Shown one piece after another: positions 1 to 11,296 of a DNA stretch of 64,000 nt. The stretch's first letter is position 1. Every line of letters begins with the position of its first letter. The translations under genes were made by a program, and so were the position numbers. The notes beneath the pieces were generated by a model. The model had not been told where the DNA came from and did no database searches. It saw only the letters and a list, made by a program, of their open reading frames with translations. The stretch spans positions 620,001-684,000 of the forward strand of contig PSQN01000005.1 of NCBI GenBank assembly GCA_002989075.1. Reading direction: 5' to 3'. The stretch comes from Arthonia radiata. Lineage: Eukaryota > Ascomycota > Arthoniomycetes > Arthoniales > Arthoniaceae.

Positions 1-21
1 TTTACTGACATCCCCGCGTAG

Positions 22-1900
22 GTCTCGTCTTCTCCGTATCCGGTCCGGTCATTGTTGGCGAGAAAATGATCGGATGTGCTATGTACGAGCTTGTTCGAGT
101 CGGCCACGATAGGCTGGTAGGCGAAGTCATCCGAATCGAAGCGGACAAGGCTACCATTCAAGTATACGAGGAGACAGGTCATTCAGCTTCATCAACTCAA
201 ATAGGATATCGCTGATTTGCTTTAGCTGGTGTCACTGTGGGAGATCCAGTGGAGCGAACACAAAAGCCTCTCTCAGTGGAACTCGGCCCCGGGCTCATGG
301 AGACTATCTACGACGGTATCCAACGACCGCTGAAAGGCATCTATGACGAATCCCAAAGCATTTACATTCCACGTGGTATCAACATCCCGCCCTTGGACCG
401 CAAGAAGAAGTGGGACTTTAAGCCAGCTGGGAAGAAAGTCGGCGATCACATCACAGGTGGCGATGTGTTCGGCATAGTCTACGAGAACAGTCTGCTGAGT
501 GAGCACAAGATCTTGCTGCCTCCGCGCGCTCGTGGCAAAATCACAAGAATCTCCGAGGCCGGCAGCTACACCGTGGAGGAGAAGATTCTCGAGGTGGAGT
601 TCGAAGGCAAGAAAACCGAGTACCCCATGTACCACAACTGGCCTGTCCGTGTTCCTCGTCCAACTGCGGAGAAGCTAGCCTCCGATCAGCCTTTCATCGT
701 TGGACAGCGAGTCCTGGATGCGCTCTTCCCCAGTGTACAGGGTGGCACAGTCTGCATCCCTGGTGCCTTTGGCTGCGGCAAGACTGTGATCAGTCAGAGT
801 GTCTCCAAATTCTCGAACAGTGATATTATTGTCTATGTGGGATGCGGCGAGAGAGGTAATGAGATGGCAGAAGTGTTGATGGACTTCCCAGAGGTGCGTT
901 GGCAGTCGCCTGCCCAACGAATGGCCTAGCTGACTGTGCATAGCTTACGATCGACATCGACGGACGACAAGAGCCTATCATGAAGCGAACATCGCTAATC
1001 GCTAACACATCGAACATGCCCGTGGCTGCCCGGGAGGCCTCCATCTACACCGGTATCACAGTGGCAGAATACTTCCGCGATCAAGGCAAGGATGTGGCCA
1101 TGATGGCTGACTCTACCTCGCGATGGGCCGAGGCGTTGCGTGAGATTTCAGGTCGCTTGGGAGAAATGCCTGCAGATCAAGGCTTCCCCGCCTACCTTGG
1201 TGCTAAGCTGGCATCATTCTACGAGCGCTCTGGCCGCGCGATCTGCCTCGGAGGCCCTGATCGAAGTGGCAGTGTCAGCATTGTCGGCGCTGTCAGTCCA
1301 CCAGGTGGTGATTTCTCCGACCCTGTGACAAGCAGCACGCTTGGTATCGTGCAAGTGTTTTGGGGATTAGACAAGAAGCTGGCGCAGCGGAAGCACTTCC
1401 CTTCCATCAATACGTCGCAGAGTTACAGCAAATACACGACCGCACTCAACAAGTACTACGAGAATCACCGACCCGACTACCCCAAGCTCCGCGATCGCAT
1501 CAAGGAGTTGCTCTCAAACTCGGAAGACCTCGATCAGGTCGTGCAGCTTGTCGGAAAATCCGCGCTCGGCGATGGAGACAAGATCACGCTCGACATTGCC
1601 AGCCTGCTCAAGGAGGACTTCCTGCAGCAGAATGGGTACAGTGACTACGATCAATTCTGCCCCATGTGGAAGACAGAGTGGATGATGAAGAACATCATGG
1701 CTTACCACGACGAATCGCAAAAGGCCATCTCACAGGGACAGAACTGGTCTAAGGTCAAGGACCAGACCTCTGATATTCAGAAGTCACTCCGAGACATGAA
1801 GTTCGAAGTGCCAAAGGAGGGCGAAGAGGCGATCACAAAGAAGTACGAGGAGCTGCACCAGCGCTTGATGGACAAGTTTGCATCTGTGTCGGACGAGTAG
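22..1900 (+). CDS. vma1: V-type proton ATPase catalytic subunit A (5' partial)
   Basis: Catalytic A subunit of the vacuolar H+-ATPase V1 sector, which hydrolyses ATP to acidify vacuoles and endosomes. Exons seen: 22-177, 226-893 and 944-1900, with introns 178-225 and 894-943 (branch site gctgac). The first exon or exons lie outside the window, since the sequence opens at the end of an intron (tag at 19-21). The Walker A GAFGCGKT is encoded near nt 762-785. Downstream come the family blocks [21 protein letters not shown]-like, [20 protein letters not shown] and GGDFSDPVT, and the usual C-terminus [16 protein letters not shown]. The P-loop, which is the VMA intein site in some yeasts, is uninterrupted. 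One stretch, [20 protein letters not shown], is less typical of the family but is in frame. Identification is secure; only the N-terminus is missing. Confidence 0.97.
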
Positions 1901-2268
1901 ACGACGGAATGTGGCTGGGTGTATTATGTATGAGGCATCAGCACGCACGGCTATGAGCGTTGATATGGCATCGACATCGACCTGAGTCTCATTGTTCATC
2001 CGCTGTGCGGTGTCACATTAGTCTTTAGCGACACGCATCAGGCCGCAACTTTGCACATGCGAGACATCCGCGTGGTCTTGCGCTTGCTCCTCCCCAAATA
2101 ATTCTAATGCCTGCTGCGCCTTGACGACGTCGTCCTTGTTTGCTCCACGTCTACTAGAGAGTGTTCTGATGATTCCAACGGTATTGCTTCGACAATAATC
2201 ACAATCGACCGTTCGCGACACCATCCCATCTTCTTGCAGCGCATATCGAGCCCGTCCCATCGCCAGCC
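1901..2268. other. intergenic, vma1 3' side / vps1 promoter
   Basis: Between two genes on the same strand. It must contain the vma1 3' UTR and the vps1 promoter and 5' UTR. I see no ORF with family similarity and no repeat. Confidence 0.6.
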
Positions 2269-4705
2269 ATGGCCGCGGCCACAGCAACAAGCTCGTGCGT
2301 TTTCCAAAGGGTCGAAATCATGGAATAGGTGCTGACAGACACCTAGCATCAACGTCAATGATCCAGGTCTTATTACACTGGTGAACAAACTGCAGGATGT
2401 TTTCACAACGGTTGGCGTAGGTTCAAGCATGAGCACCATACAGGTTTCCGACCTTGAGTCTTGACGCCTGAGATCACAGGTTCAAAACCCAATCGATCTA
2501 CCGCAAATCGCAGTTGTTGGTTCACAGTCCAGTGGGAAGAGCTCAGTGTTGGAAAACATTGTCGGACGAGACTTGTACGCTACCATACCGGGCTGTTCAG
2601 CTACTCGCATGGATGCCGGCTAACTCTTTCAGCCTTCCTCGGGGCACTGGCATTGTCACACGGAGACCCCTCATCCTCCAACTCATCAACCGCGCCCCTT
2701 TACCGACAGCGCAAGCGAATGGCGTACCAGATGGTGTAGACTCAACAACAGACAAAGAAGCCAACATCGAGGAGTGGGGTGAATTCTTGCATCTCCAAGG
2801 ACAGAAGTTTTACGACTTCAACAAGATCCGAGATGAGATCGTCAAAGAGACGGACTCAAAGACGGGCAAGAACCAGGGCATTTCACCACAACCCATCAAT
2901 CTCCGCATCTACTCTCCAAATGTTCTTACTCTCACACTGGTGGATTTGCCGGGTCTTACGAAAGTGCCAGTGGGCGACCAACCTCGCGATATCGAGCGAC
3001 AGATCCGGGAGATGGTTTTGAAGCAGATCACGAAGCCTAATGCGATCATACTTGCAGTCACAGCCGCGAACACTGATCTGGCCAACTCCGATGGCTTGAA
3101 GCTGGCTCGAGAGGTCGATCCTGAGGGTCAAAGAACGATTGGTGTCCTGACTAAAGTTGACCTAATGGACGAGGGGACGGACGTCGTCGATATTCTTGCT
3201 GGACGCATCATTCCACTCCGGCTGGGATACGTCCCGGTAGTCAACCGCGGCCAGAGGGACATTGAGAATAAGAAGGCGATCTCCGTTGCTCTCGATGCAG
3301 AAAAGGCTTTCTTTGAGAATCACAGGGCGTATCGAAACAAGGCATCGTATTGCGGCACCCCATACCTGGCGCGAAAGTTGAACCTGGTAGGTCCTAATGC
3401 GTGAGGCTTCAGCCACACCTTACTGACTTTCTCAGATTCTTATGATGCACATCAAACAAACATTGCCGGACATCAAGGCTCGCATTGCTTCATCACTCCA
3501 GAAGTACTCTGGAGAACTACAGCAATTGGGCGATTCTATCCTTGGCAATAACTCCAATATCGTCTTGAACATCATCACAGAATTCTGCAATGATTACCGG
3601 CTGGTATTGGACGGAAACAGTCAAGACTTGTCAAGCATGGAACTCTCCGGTGGTGCGCGTATCAGCTTCGTATTTCATGAGCTCTACTCCAACGGCGTCA
3701 AAGCGGTAGATCCGTTCGACGTTGTGAAAGACATCGATATCAGAACGATGCTTGTGAACTCTTCTGGGCCATCACCGGCTCTATTTGTTGGCACCAGCGC
3801 TTTTGAGAACATTGTCAAGGCACAAATCAAGCGACTAGAAGAGCCCAGCTTGAAGTGTGTATCGCTGGTGTACGACGAGCTCGTGCGCATACTCACGCAG
3901 CTTCTGAACAAGCAACTGTTCCGAAGGTATCCTTCACTCAAAGAGAAATTTTACCAGGTCGTAGTATCATTCTACAAGAAGATCATGGATCCTACAAATA
4001 AACTCGTCAGAGACTTAGTGGCGATGGAGGCAACCTACGTCAACACTGGCCACCCCGATTTCATCAACGGCTCACGAGCTATGGCAATCGTGCACGAGCG
4101 ACACAATGCTGCCAAGCCAACTCAAGTCGATCCGAAGACTGGAAAGCCAATGCCAGCGGCTGCCTTACCTCCGCGATCGAACAGTCCCACGCTAGAAGAG
4201 GGACAAGGCAGCGGCTTCTTTGGCAGCTTCTTTGCGAGCAAGAATAAGAAAAAGCTGGCTGCTATGGAGGCGCCACCGCCGACTCTGAAGGCTGTCGGGA
4301 CGCTAACCGAGAAGGAGTCGCAGGAGGTGGAGGTCATTAGTGAGTCCCTCAAAGCGCGTATATATAGATGACCACATTGCTGAACTTCCTCGCAGAGCTC
4401 CTCATCACATCCTACTTCAACATTGTGCGAAGAACACTGATCGACATGGTGCCAAAAGCGATCATGCTCTCGCTAGTACAGTATGTCTCTTGTCCCACCA
4501 CTTCCTCATTTGCGATCTCACTGACCGAACTGCCAGACACAGCAAAGAAGAAATGCAACGCGAACTCTTGGAGAACATGTACAAGACAACCGAGCTCGAC
4601 GAGCTCCTCAAAGAGAGCGAATATACCCAACGACGCCGCAAAGAATGCCAGCAGATGGTCGAGAGCTTGGGACGCGCACAGGAGATCGTCAGCCAAGTTC
4701 AGTGA
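2269..4705 (+). CDS. vps1: dynamin-like GTPase Vps1
   Basis: Large dynamin-family GTPase for membrane scission at the late Golgi, endosome, vacuole and peroxisome. Seven exons give 700 aa: 2269-2294, 2347-2416, 2480-2574, 2633-3386, 3436-4339, 4396-4480, 4537-4705. All phases join in frame. The start is ATG 2269; the tiny first exon is supported because its splice joins directly to the conserved [15 protein letters not shown] helix. G1 motif GSQSSGKSS, the switch region [14 protein letters not shown]3 DLPGL and G4 TKVD are all present. The linker [19 protein letters not shown] and the GED end [12 protein letters not shown] match Vps1 rather than the mitochondrial fission dynamin Dnm1. Several introns cut conserved motifs, so single-exon ORFs look broken here although the gene is intact. 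Confidence 0.96.
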
Positions 4706-5434
4706 GTAGACTGTGCGTCGCATGGTATACTTATCTGTCCCTTGTCCCTGCCTGCATCACTTGAACGCCAATGATACCCGTACCGCTTGAAGCATCTCTT
4801 AGCCCGACAAGACCTTTGCAATATCCACATCGGCCTAGCGCACTCGCCGCCGACACCGACTAGTGTTCTCCCACATGACTGACGACACTAGGATTGAGAA
4901 TGCCGCGATGACTACTATGAACACAACGCAGGCTGCAGCTACACCCATGAGGCGCCGGCCCGACCTACATGTTGACTTGTCGCCGGCTACTGTGGCGGGC
5001 ACTTCGAGCGACGCATCACCGGTGAGATCAAGAGCATCGAGTATTTCTGGCGTCACGGGGTCGCCGACGAGGTCGCGGCTGGATCAGTGAGATGAGCAGA
5101 AGCGAGCGGTAGCGGGCAGTAATAAGAGGAGCGTTCGAGATCTCTGCGTTACTGTTGAGCGAGCTTGGTTTGACTGGGGCGCTTGATACCCATAGACTAC
5201 AATGCCAGACGTTGTGTTATCGCTTTGCTCTTGTGCCGTGGTCACCTGTGCGCTTCACAATTGCCCCCTATAAACGCAAACCCTTAGACCTGTGAGAGAT
5301 CGTGAGGACGTTGAATGCCTTTATAATTGGCATCTGTAAATGATTACTATTCAATACTCTTGCCGTTAACTCATGCCCAATTCTTGCTAATCTTCACAAC
5401 GCTTTTTCCCCGCCACCCCTATACCGCACCCCAA
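4706..5434. other. intergenic between convergent vps1 and the CTK1-like kinase gene
   Basis: A 729-bp convergent gap. It contains the small ORF described separately at 4875-5090. From about 5380 the plus strand becomes very pyrimidine-rich, continuing into the kinase 3' coding end. No repeat or RNA gene seen. Confidence 0.5.
4875..5090 (+). CDS. possible small protein, unrecognised
   Basis: An ATG-initiated ORF of 71 codons (MTDDTRIENAAMTTMN...). The composition is rich in Ser, Thr, Arg and Ala, with SPVRSRASS and GSPTRSR patches like a disordered phosphoprotein tail. No family is recognised. It lies 170 bp after vps1 on the same strand, so it may be vps1 3' UTR or chance. Kept at low confidence because its composition resembles disordered fungal proteins more than random translation. 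Confidence 0.2.
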   Translation: MTDDTRIENAAMTTMNTTQAAATPMRRRPDLHVDLSPATVAGTSSDASPVRSRASSISGVTGSPTRSRLDQ

Positions 5435-8400
5435 TCAATCCGGCGGCAACATCATCGCTTCGCCATCACTTCCCTCCTCCTCTGTCCGTCTCCGCTTACT
5501 CTCCCTTTCCTTTTCATCGCTGACTCTCTTCCGCTCACTCTCCTTCTGCCGCGCGCGCCTCCTCTCATACTCCTGCCGCTCCTTTTCCTTCCTTAGCGCC
5601 TTACTCTCGAACTCATGCCACTCGCCCCCGATATCGCCCAATTCTAACGCCTCTTCCGGCGGCTCCTCCTCCAAAAAGTACGGATGCCTCAGCACCTCAG
5701 CCGCCGACGGCCGCTTGCTCGGGTCGTACGTTAACATCGACTCAAGGAGGATAAAAGCTTGTGGGGACATTTTGTCCGAGTACTTCTCCCCGAACGTGCT
5801 GGGTTTCTCAAAACTGGGCCGCAGCAGCTCGAACCACGGCAGCTCTTTCAGCCCCGCCCAGTGCGCCACCGACGGCGTGCCGAGGATGTGGTAGATCTTG
5901 TCGAGCTGGGAGATCTCCCCGCCGTCGCCGGGGAAGATGGCGTGCCGCGTGAAGATCTCGACGAGCACGCACGCCGCGCTCCAGATGTCGACCTCGGGGC
6001 CGTAGCGCGTCTCCCCGAGCAGGAGCTCCGGGGAGCGGTACCAGATGGTAATCACCCTATTTGTGTAGTCGAGCTGTCTTCGCTTGGCGTAGAAGCGCGC
6101 GAGGCCGAAGTCCGCGAGTTTGAGCTCGCCGCGGGAGGAGACGAGGATGTTGGCGGCTTTGATGTCGCGGTGGAGGACGCCGCGCTTGTGGAGGTAGTCG
6201 AGGCCGGCGAAGAGCTGGCGGGCGAGGTGTTTCTTCTGCGGGGCGGTGAGTTTGAAGGTAGGGTGGTTGAGGAGGCCGGTGAGGTCGTGGGAGAGGTACT
6301 CGAAGACCATGTAGCAGTCGTTGCGCTCGACCATGACTTCGCGCAGGGAGACGATGTATGGGGAAGAGAGCGACTGAAGGAGCTTGACTTCGCGGATGGC
6401 TGTTACGGGGAACTGTGGGGTGCGAGGTTAGCCTGGGGCTGTTGGGGTGTGGGTGAGGTTGGACTCCGGGGATGGATGGTGATGGCCAAAGGGAAAAGGA
6501 CTTACTCCGTCTCGCTCGCCCTCCATGCGGATCTTTTTGAGGGCGACCTTTTCTTTCGTATATACGTGAATGGCTTTGAAGACTTTACCGTACGTGCCTG
6601 AGCCTACGACGGATTCGTTGCCTGGTTTTCGGAAGTAGACGGAGTCGGATTTGGTGTGTTCTGCCTCAACCTTCGGGCGCGGCTTGATGCGTTCGACTCT
6701 CCGCAGCTCTTTTCGAGGCTCGCGCTTCCGTTTAGAAAAGGAGGATACGCGTGTGGAGTCGGGTGATTGTGCAAGAGGCGGCTGTGATATCGTACTAGGC
6801 GAGGCTTGATCAGACTTTTCGACCTTTTCGGGCTGACTTTTGAAAGCTGTGAGTACTGGTGATGTCTTCGCTTCTGGTGATTGCGGACTGATGGACATTG
6901 ACATTCTGCTATCATTGTCCGAATCGTCGGCTTTCTCATCCCTATTCTCTCGTCGTTCTCGGGCGCCTTTGTCTTCCGACTGGAGGCTCTTCGAGGGTCT
7001 GAAGGGGTTGTCGTCGTCGTCATCTCGATCATTTCTTGGCGGAATGTGGCCACCGCCCGTTCTGCCAGCGTTAGGTGTCCAGGACAGGTTCTGATATCTG
7101 CCCCGTCCTCTGCCCCCTCGCGGAGGAGCACCACTCTCGAAACCACCTCTGCTGTCTGCTGACGAGCGTCGGTCTGGTGGGCCGTAGTAGCTGCCGCGTC
7201 CTCGTCCGCGATCGACGTACCCTCCTTGTTGAGGTGGGTAGCCTTGAGGAGGGCCGTATGGTGGAGACCCACCGTAGTACGAGCCGGGACCTTGATGATA
7301 CGGACTTGCTGCGGGTGGGTAGCTGTTCTGTCTGTGGGGAGTATGTTGAGGCGGGTAGCCATATGGTGGGGTACTGGATCATGAAGTCAGCAAGGTCTAT
7401 AGCGTACACACCCATATAAAGCTCACCCATGTTGACTCGCATAGCCACCATAGCCGCCTCGGCCAGGCGCGTTGTATGGTGATGGACTAGCTGAGTTCTG
7501 ATGCGAAGGCATGAAGGGTGTTCCGGCGCCCGACTGCGGAGGCATATCATATCGTTGAGGGCGAGGTGGGCCACCTCTATGGCTGTAGTATGGGTAGCTC
7601 ATGTCGTCTTCCTCACGGTCGTCGCGCTCTCTTGGATATGGGTCTTCTCCTGTCCGCCTTCTTCTTGACTGAGAACGAGCTAGACGTCTTTTGCGCTCCC
7701 TGCGCGACGGACGGCCGGAAGATGAGGGACTGGCACCTCTTGGCGGGGGACCTCGCGGCTCTCTCTCTGCTCGCGAGGCAGGGGATAATCTTCGTTCTGT
7801 GGGTGCTGCGCGTCTGGACGATGGCTGAGGTGGGGGTGACCGAGATGCTTTTCTCTTTCTGGCTGTGTGGGAGGGTGCTGCTTGATATGAACGATCCTGA
7901 GATCGTGCTCGTCTATCTGACAACGAATAATCAGGCCTATATGTCGAGTTGATGGGAGATCTTGAGCGTCGACGTGGTCCTGGAATGTAGCTGTCACCAA
8001 CAAGACCTCTGGGTGGGGATCGATCGCGTCTCCGAGCAGGTTCTGTAGGATAGTGTCGACTGACGTCGTAATCTCTATTCCGGCTTTCTCTCCGCGTGCG
8101 ATTTCTGAGTGGCGATGGGGAGCGTTTGCGATAGCGTGGTGGGGGACTGCGAGAGCGACCTCGATGTGCAGGGCGGTAAGTGTCGGTGTCCCGGGGTGTA
8201 GGAGACAAGCTTGGCCTCCGCCTGCGCGCAGAAACTCTTGGTAAGGAACGTGAACGCAAGCGCGGTGCTGGCGGTGAGTGTCAATAATGGTGTTGTTGAA
8301 ACAAAATTGAGAGGTGCAAGAAAGGTTCAAGCTAAGTAAGACCAACCTCTGGGATTGCGCAAAGGTGAGCGCCGTGAAAGCTGCCTATCAAATCCGCTTT

Positions 8401-8443
8401 CTTCAGGTCTCCACTGGTCTGCAAATGGTCGACGGGAACCCAT
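5435..8443 (-). CDS. ctk1: CTD kinase catalytic subunit (CTK1/CDK12-like) with N-terminal RS domain
   Basis: Cyclin-dependent kinase expected to phosphorylate Ser2 of the RNA polymerase II C-terminal repeats. Four exons give 927 aa: 8443-8347, 8267-7427, 7373-6506, 6412-5435; phases agree. Start ATG 8443 (MGSRRPFADQWRPEESG); the upstream frame is closed. The first donor (gttggt) is weak. Residues about 33-310 are Arg/Ser/Pro-rich (RSRSPPPRYRKRSPSP), followed by a Gly/Tyr/Pro-rich region to about 430. The kinase domain spans about 562-849: GSGTYGKVFKA loop, VALKKIRMEGERDG, the cyclin-binding helix PVTAIRE (split by intron 3), HRDIKAANIL, DFGLAR and the T-loop YTNRVITIWYRSPELLLG. A Lys/Arg/Glu-rich coiled tail ends the protein. 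CDK9/Bur1 is less likely given the RS domain and the helix sequence. Confidence 0.93.
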
Positions 8444-9824
8444 CAAAACTCGTTCAAGTCATGAGCCGCGGCGGCGACATAGTCAAGCACGCATTAGCAG
8501 AAGGGAAAGAAGTAAGAGAAAGATGGTGCCGGTGTGATTTGCTGTACGGATACCGTAAGCTGGTGGGAGGATTGTGATGTTGTGCGAGCTCGAGAGACTT
8601 GCACCCAGAAGACTCGATCGACGGCGGGGAGAAGGAGTACTTCTTCGCAATTTGTGTGAAGTAAAATACCAATGCCGCGACGTGAGCGGCGTGCGCGTTG
8701 CGGTTGTCGTCGGAGCTGGGCAAGTCGTTGAAGGCGCAAGATCGCACCAGCAGTGCCACGTTGTTGCTTGGCAGCCCACCTCGAGCCTCATAACTCCCAT
8801 CCGCCCACATAATTCTGTATTGCCAACAAGAACCGGAGGCGTGTGCCTGTCAAGGCTCAGTATCTGGTGCCTGTACCTGCTAGCCTGGTTGCTTTGTGTG
8901 TTTTCCAATCTCAAACGGTACCGGCGACGGGCTTCTTAGGTGACAGAGGCTGTGCGCATGAGATTGCCTTTGTATCACGGCGACGAGCATCACGCATGCG
9001 CAAGTCTACATAATACCTTATGTAGCATGCGCACTTTATGTGCTTACAACATCCTCTCAACCGTGCAGGCCCGTTTTCAGATGCTTTGTGAGATCCTGGG
9101 CAAGTTAGACATCGTGTCCGATGTTCCATTTGTGCACAGGCTTCCAAACCCGAGGGTACTCGCACGCAGCAGCGAAAAATTTGTAGAGACCCGAATGCAC
9201 CAGGTCTCGAGTTGACTTCGTGAGCCTGGCCAACTATCCAAACACATAGTGCTGTGTGTGGGACAAGGTCCTGAGCTCAAGAGTTGCCGTGAATAGCGAG
9301 TAGCGAGTAGCGCCATAGTCCTCCAAAGTTGCGAAAGAAGAACACACAGCCAGACTTATATAGATATCACGCGAGTCACTGGGGGTGGGTTCGAGGTATT
9401 AGTGAACACTCACCTAGTCAACCAGCGGGCATAGCTGCTGAGCTTTTCGGCTCTAGAGAAGCTGCTTCAGCTTTGAGCCGCAGCGCGCCCGGTGAGCCTC
9501 GCTCTGCAACGAACACTTTCCTCCATGTCAATGACTAACGAGTGTAGAACGGCGTCTGGCATGTGTCTCTGATGGTGATCGGCCAGTTGATGAGCGGTTG
9601 CCTGCGGAAGTCTGAGTCTTATCACAGCAGGCAGACCCTTCATAGTGAAACAAAGGAGCGTTAGCAATGGCGTGAGATGCAAAGGATGTCAAAATTCGGA
9701 CAGCTCCAAACAGAAGTTGGCCCAGCTTCGTCGTGATGGATGCTGAAGGATAATGGTGTGAGATGTACGGCAAGGTAATGTCTGGTCGCCAAGATATGCA
9801 CAGACCACTGCCATGAGAGATATT
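8444..9824. other. intergenic, 5' side of the CTK1-like kinase gene
   Basis: A 1.4-kb stretch with several unsupported ORFs in both strands, none with recognisable similarity or matching splice signals. It holds a hairpin at 8997-9033 (listed separately) and otherwise presumably the kinase promoter. The AT-richer 9500-9800 part shows nothing further. Confidence 0.5.
8997..9033. repeat. short hairpin (inverted repeat, 4-nt loop)
   Basis: Arms tgcgca..ctacataa and ttatgtag..tgcgca face each other around the loop tacc, with a small asymmetry in the middle. The 14-mer taccttatgtagca in this hairpin recurs at 9866-9879 inside the inverted-repeat element, hinting at a fragment of the same repeat family. 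Confidence 0.5.
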
Positions 9825-10170
9825 ATCCCGTCCCCTGGCCGGTCGCCCCCAGCCTTACGGATTATTACCTTATGTAGCAGTTCTGTAGAGAACGATACAG
9901 ACGTAATCAACTTTTGTGTCCCCGCCAGCACTATCACTAATTATTCCTACTCACCGGCGGCCACCAATTGCTCCTACCAGCAAAGTTGTTTAACGCAGAT
10001 ATTAGTTTTGCAATATAAGAAACTACGTAACGGTCTCTTTGACCTCTTCTAGCGCTGCTGTTGTCTTACAATGACTAGTTGAAAGCCTGGTGGGTAATGT
10101 GCGGTGACACAAAAAAGCGCCTACCTTGCCAATCTTGTAGGGCTGGGGGCGACCGGCCAGGGGACGGGAT
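9825..10170. mobile_element. 346-bp MITE-like element with 34-bp terminal inverted repeats
   Basis: The left end 9825-9858 (atcccgtcccctggccggtc..) and right end 10137-10170 are reverse complements with one mismatch over 34 bp. The ends are GC-rich while the interior is AT-richer and non-coding. A clear target-site duplication is not visible: flanks read gatatt and ggcatt, sharing only att. This is the structure of a miniature inverted-repeat transposable element or foldback element. It sits 118 bp upstream of the dephospho-CoA kinase start and so may lie in its promoter. Its ends do not match the inverted repeats of the transposon at 57.7-63.5 kb. Confidence 0.6.
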
Positions 10171-10288
10171 GGCATTCAATGCTGCGTTAGCGCGCGTACG
10201 TCTACAGCGCGTGACAATCTCACGAACAACGTTCTTCAATCTGACTACAAGGTCTTACACAGCCTGACACGGTACTGCTTTACCAGTC

Positions 10289-11122
10289 ATGCTTCTGTTA
10301 GGTCTCACTGGCTCAATCGCGACCGGCAAATCCACTGTCTCCAACATCCTGCGCTCAGAACCCTACAATCTGCCCATCATTGACGCTGATGTGCTTGCTC
10401 GTAAAGTCGTAGAACCAGGCACACCCGGTTACCAGGAGATCCTAGACAACTTCGCTGCGAATACACCAGACTTGCTGCTTCCTACGGATTCAGCCGAGTG
10501 CGCAGGCCGCGAGGATGGGCCTGATGGTAAAGGCCGGCCTCTCAACAGACCTGCCTTGGGGAGAAGAGTTTTCGGCGATAGTGAAGAAGCTGAAACGTTG
10601 AGAAAGACGCTCAATGGCATCGTACACCCAGCCGTGCGGAAGGCGATGTGGATGGAGATGGCAAGAGCTTATATGCGGGGTTGTTGGGCTGCCGTCTTAG
10701 ACATCCCACTGCTATACGAGAGCGGCTGGGAAAGGATGTGTGGATGCGTGATGGTGGTCGCGGTTAAAGATCCTGAAATACAAATGAAGCGGTTGACCGA
10801 GCGTGATGCTCATCTAAGTGCGGAGGACGCACGTAATAGAGTACTCAGCCAGATGGATGTTCGCGAGAAGGCAGAGAGATGTTTGACGCGGGGCGAAGGT
10901 GCAGGCGTTGTGGTGTGGAACGACGGCGGTAAGGAGGATCTCAAGCAAGAGATCGATCGCGTTATGTTGGAAGTGAGAAGGAACAGTCCGACCTGGTGGA
11001 CGTGGCTGTTGCTGCTATGCCCACCAGCAGCTTTCACAGCAGCCATGTACAACTTTGTGCGAAGCTGGCTCGTCCAGCGTAAGTGGCAGCAGGATAAAGA
11101 CCGCCGAAAAGCGAAGCTCTAG
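10289..11122 (+). CDS. cab5: dephospho-CoA kinase
   Basis: Last step of coenzyme A synthesis, the ATP-dependent 3'-phosphorylation of dephospho-CoA. Single exon, ATG 10289, 277 aa. P-loop GLTGSIATGKST at residues 5-16, then the IIDADVLARKVVEPGTPGY block, GRRVFGDSEEAETLRKTLNG, HPAVRKAMW and the LDIPLLYESG lid region. A hydrophobic segment near residues 237-258 (WLLLLCPPAAFTAAMYNFV) followed by a basic tail suggests a C-terminal membrane anchor, as in other fungal CAB5 proteins. An insert rich in Gly and Asp after TPDLLLPTD is a local variation. The MITE-like element ends just upstream. Confidence 0.93.
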   Translation: MLLLGLTGSIATGKSTVSNILRSEPYNLPIIDADVLARKVVEPGTPGYQEILDNFAANTPDLLLPTDSAECAGREDGPDGKGRPLNRPALGRRVFGDSEEAETLRKTLNGIVHPAVRKAMWMEMARAYMRGCWAAVLDIPLLYESGWERMCGCVMVVAVKDPEIQMKRLTERDAHLSAEDARNRVLSQMDVREKAERCLTRGEGAGVVVWNDGGKEDLKQEIDRVMLEVRRNSPTWWTWLLLLCPPAAFTAAMYNFVRSWLVQRKWQQDKDRRKAKL

Positions 11123-11296
11123 CCGCACCTATTCAAAATGCGGCCACTCGCTCTCACTTCCCTGACATCACTACCACATGTCAACACCTCTTATCTTTGG
11201 CTACTCAAGTCACTTCTCGTAAGAATCTGCTCCGCCTCTGTACCTTGTTGCGATGCTGCAACTCCTGTTGCAAGTACCTTCGAGGGACTGTTCACT

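Noticed and set aside
762-785. Possible VMA-type intein in the V-ATPase A subunit
   Set aside because: The P-loop [12 protein letters not shown] is continuous; no insertion of any kind is present at the classical site.
5759-6601. 280-codon plus-strand ORF over the kinase gene
   Set aside because: It is antisense to conserved kinase motifs; its Arg/Glu/Val-rich translation is a shadow of GC-rich coding sequence.
7518-8345. Long ORFs in other frames across the RS region
   Set aside because: RS codons keep all frames open; only the frame joining to the kinase by correct splice phases is supported.
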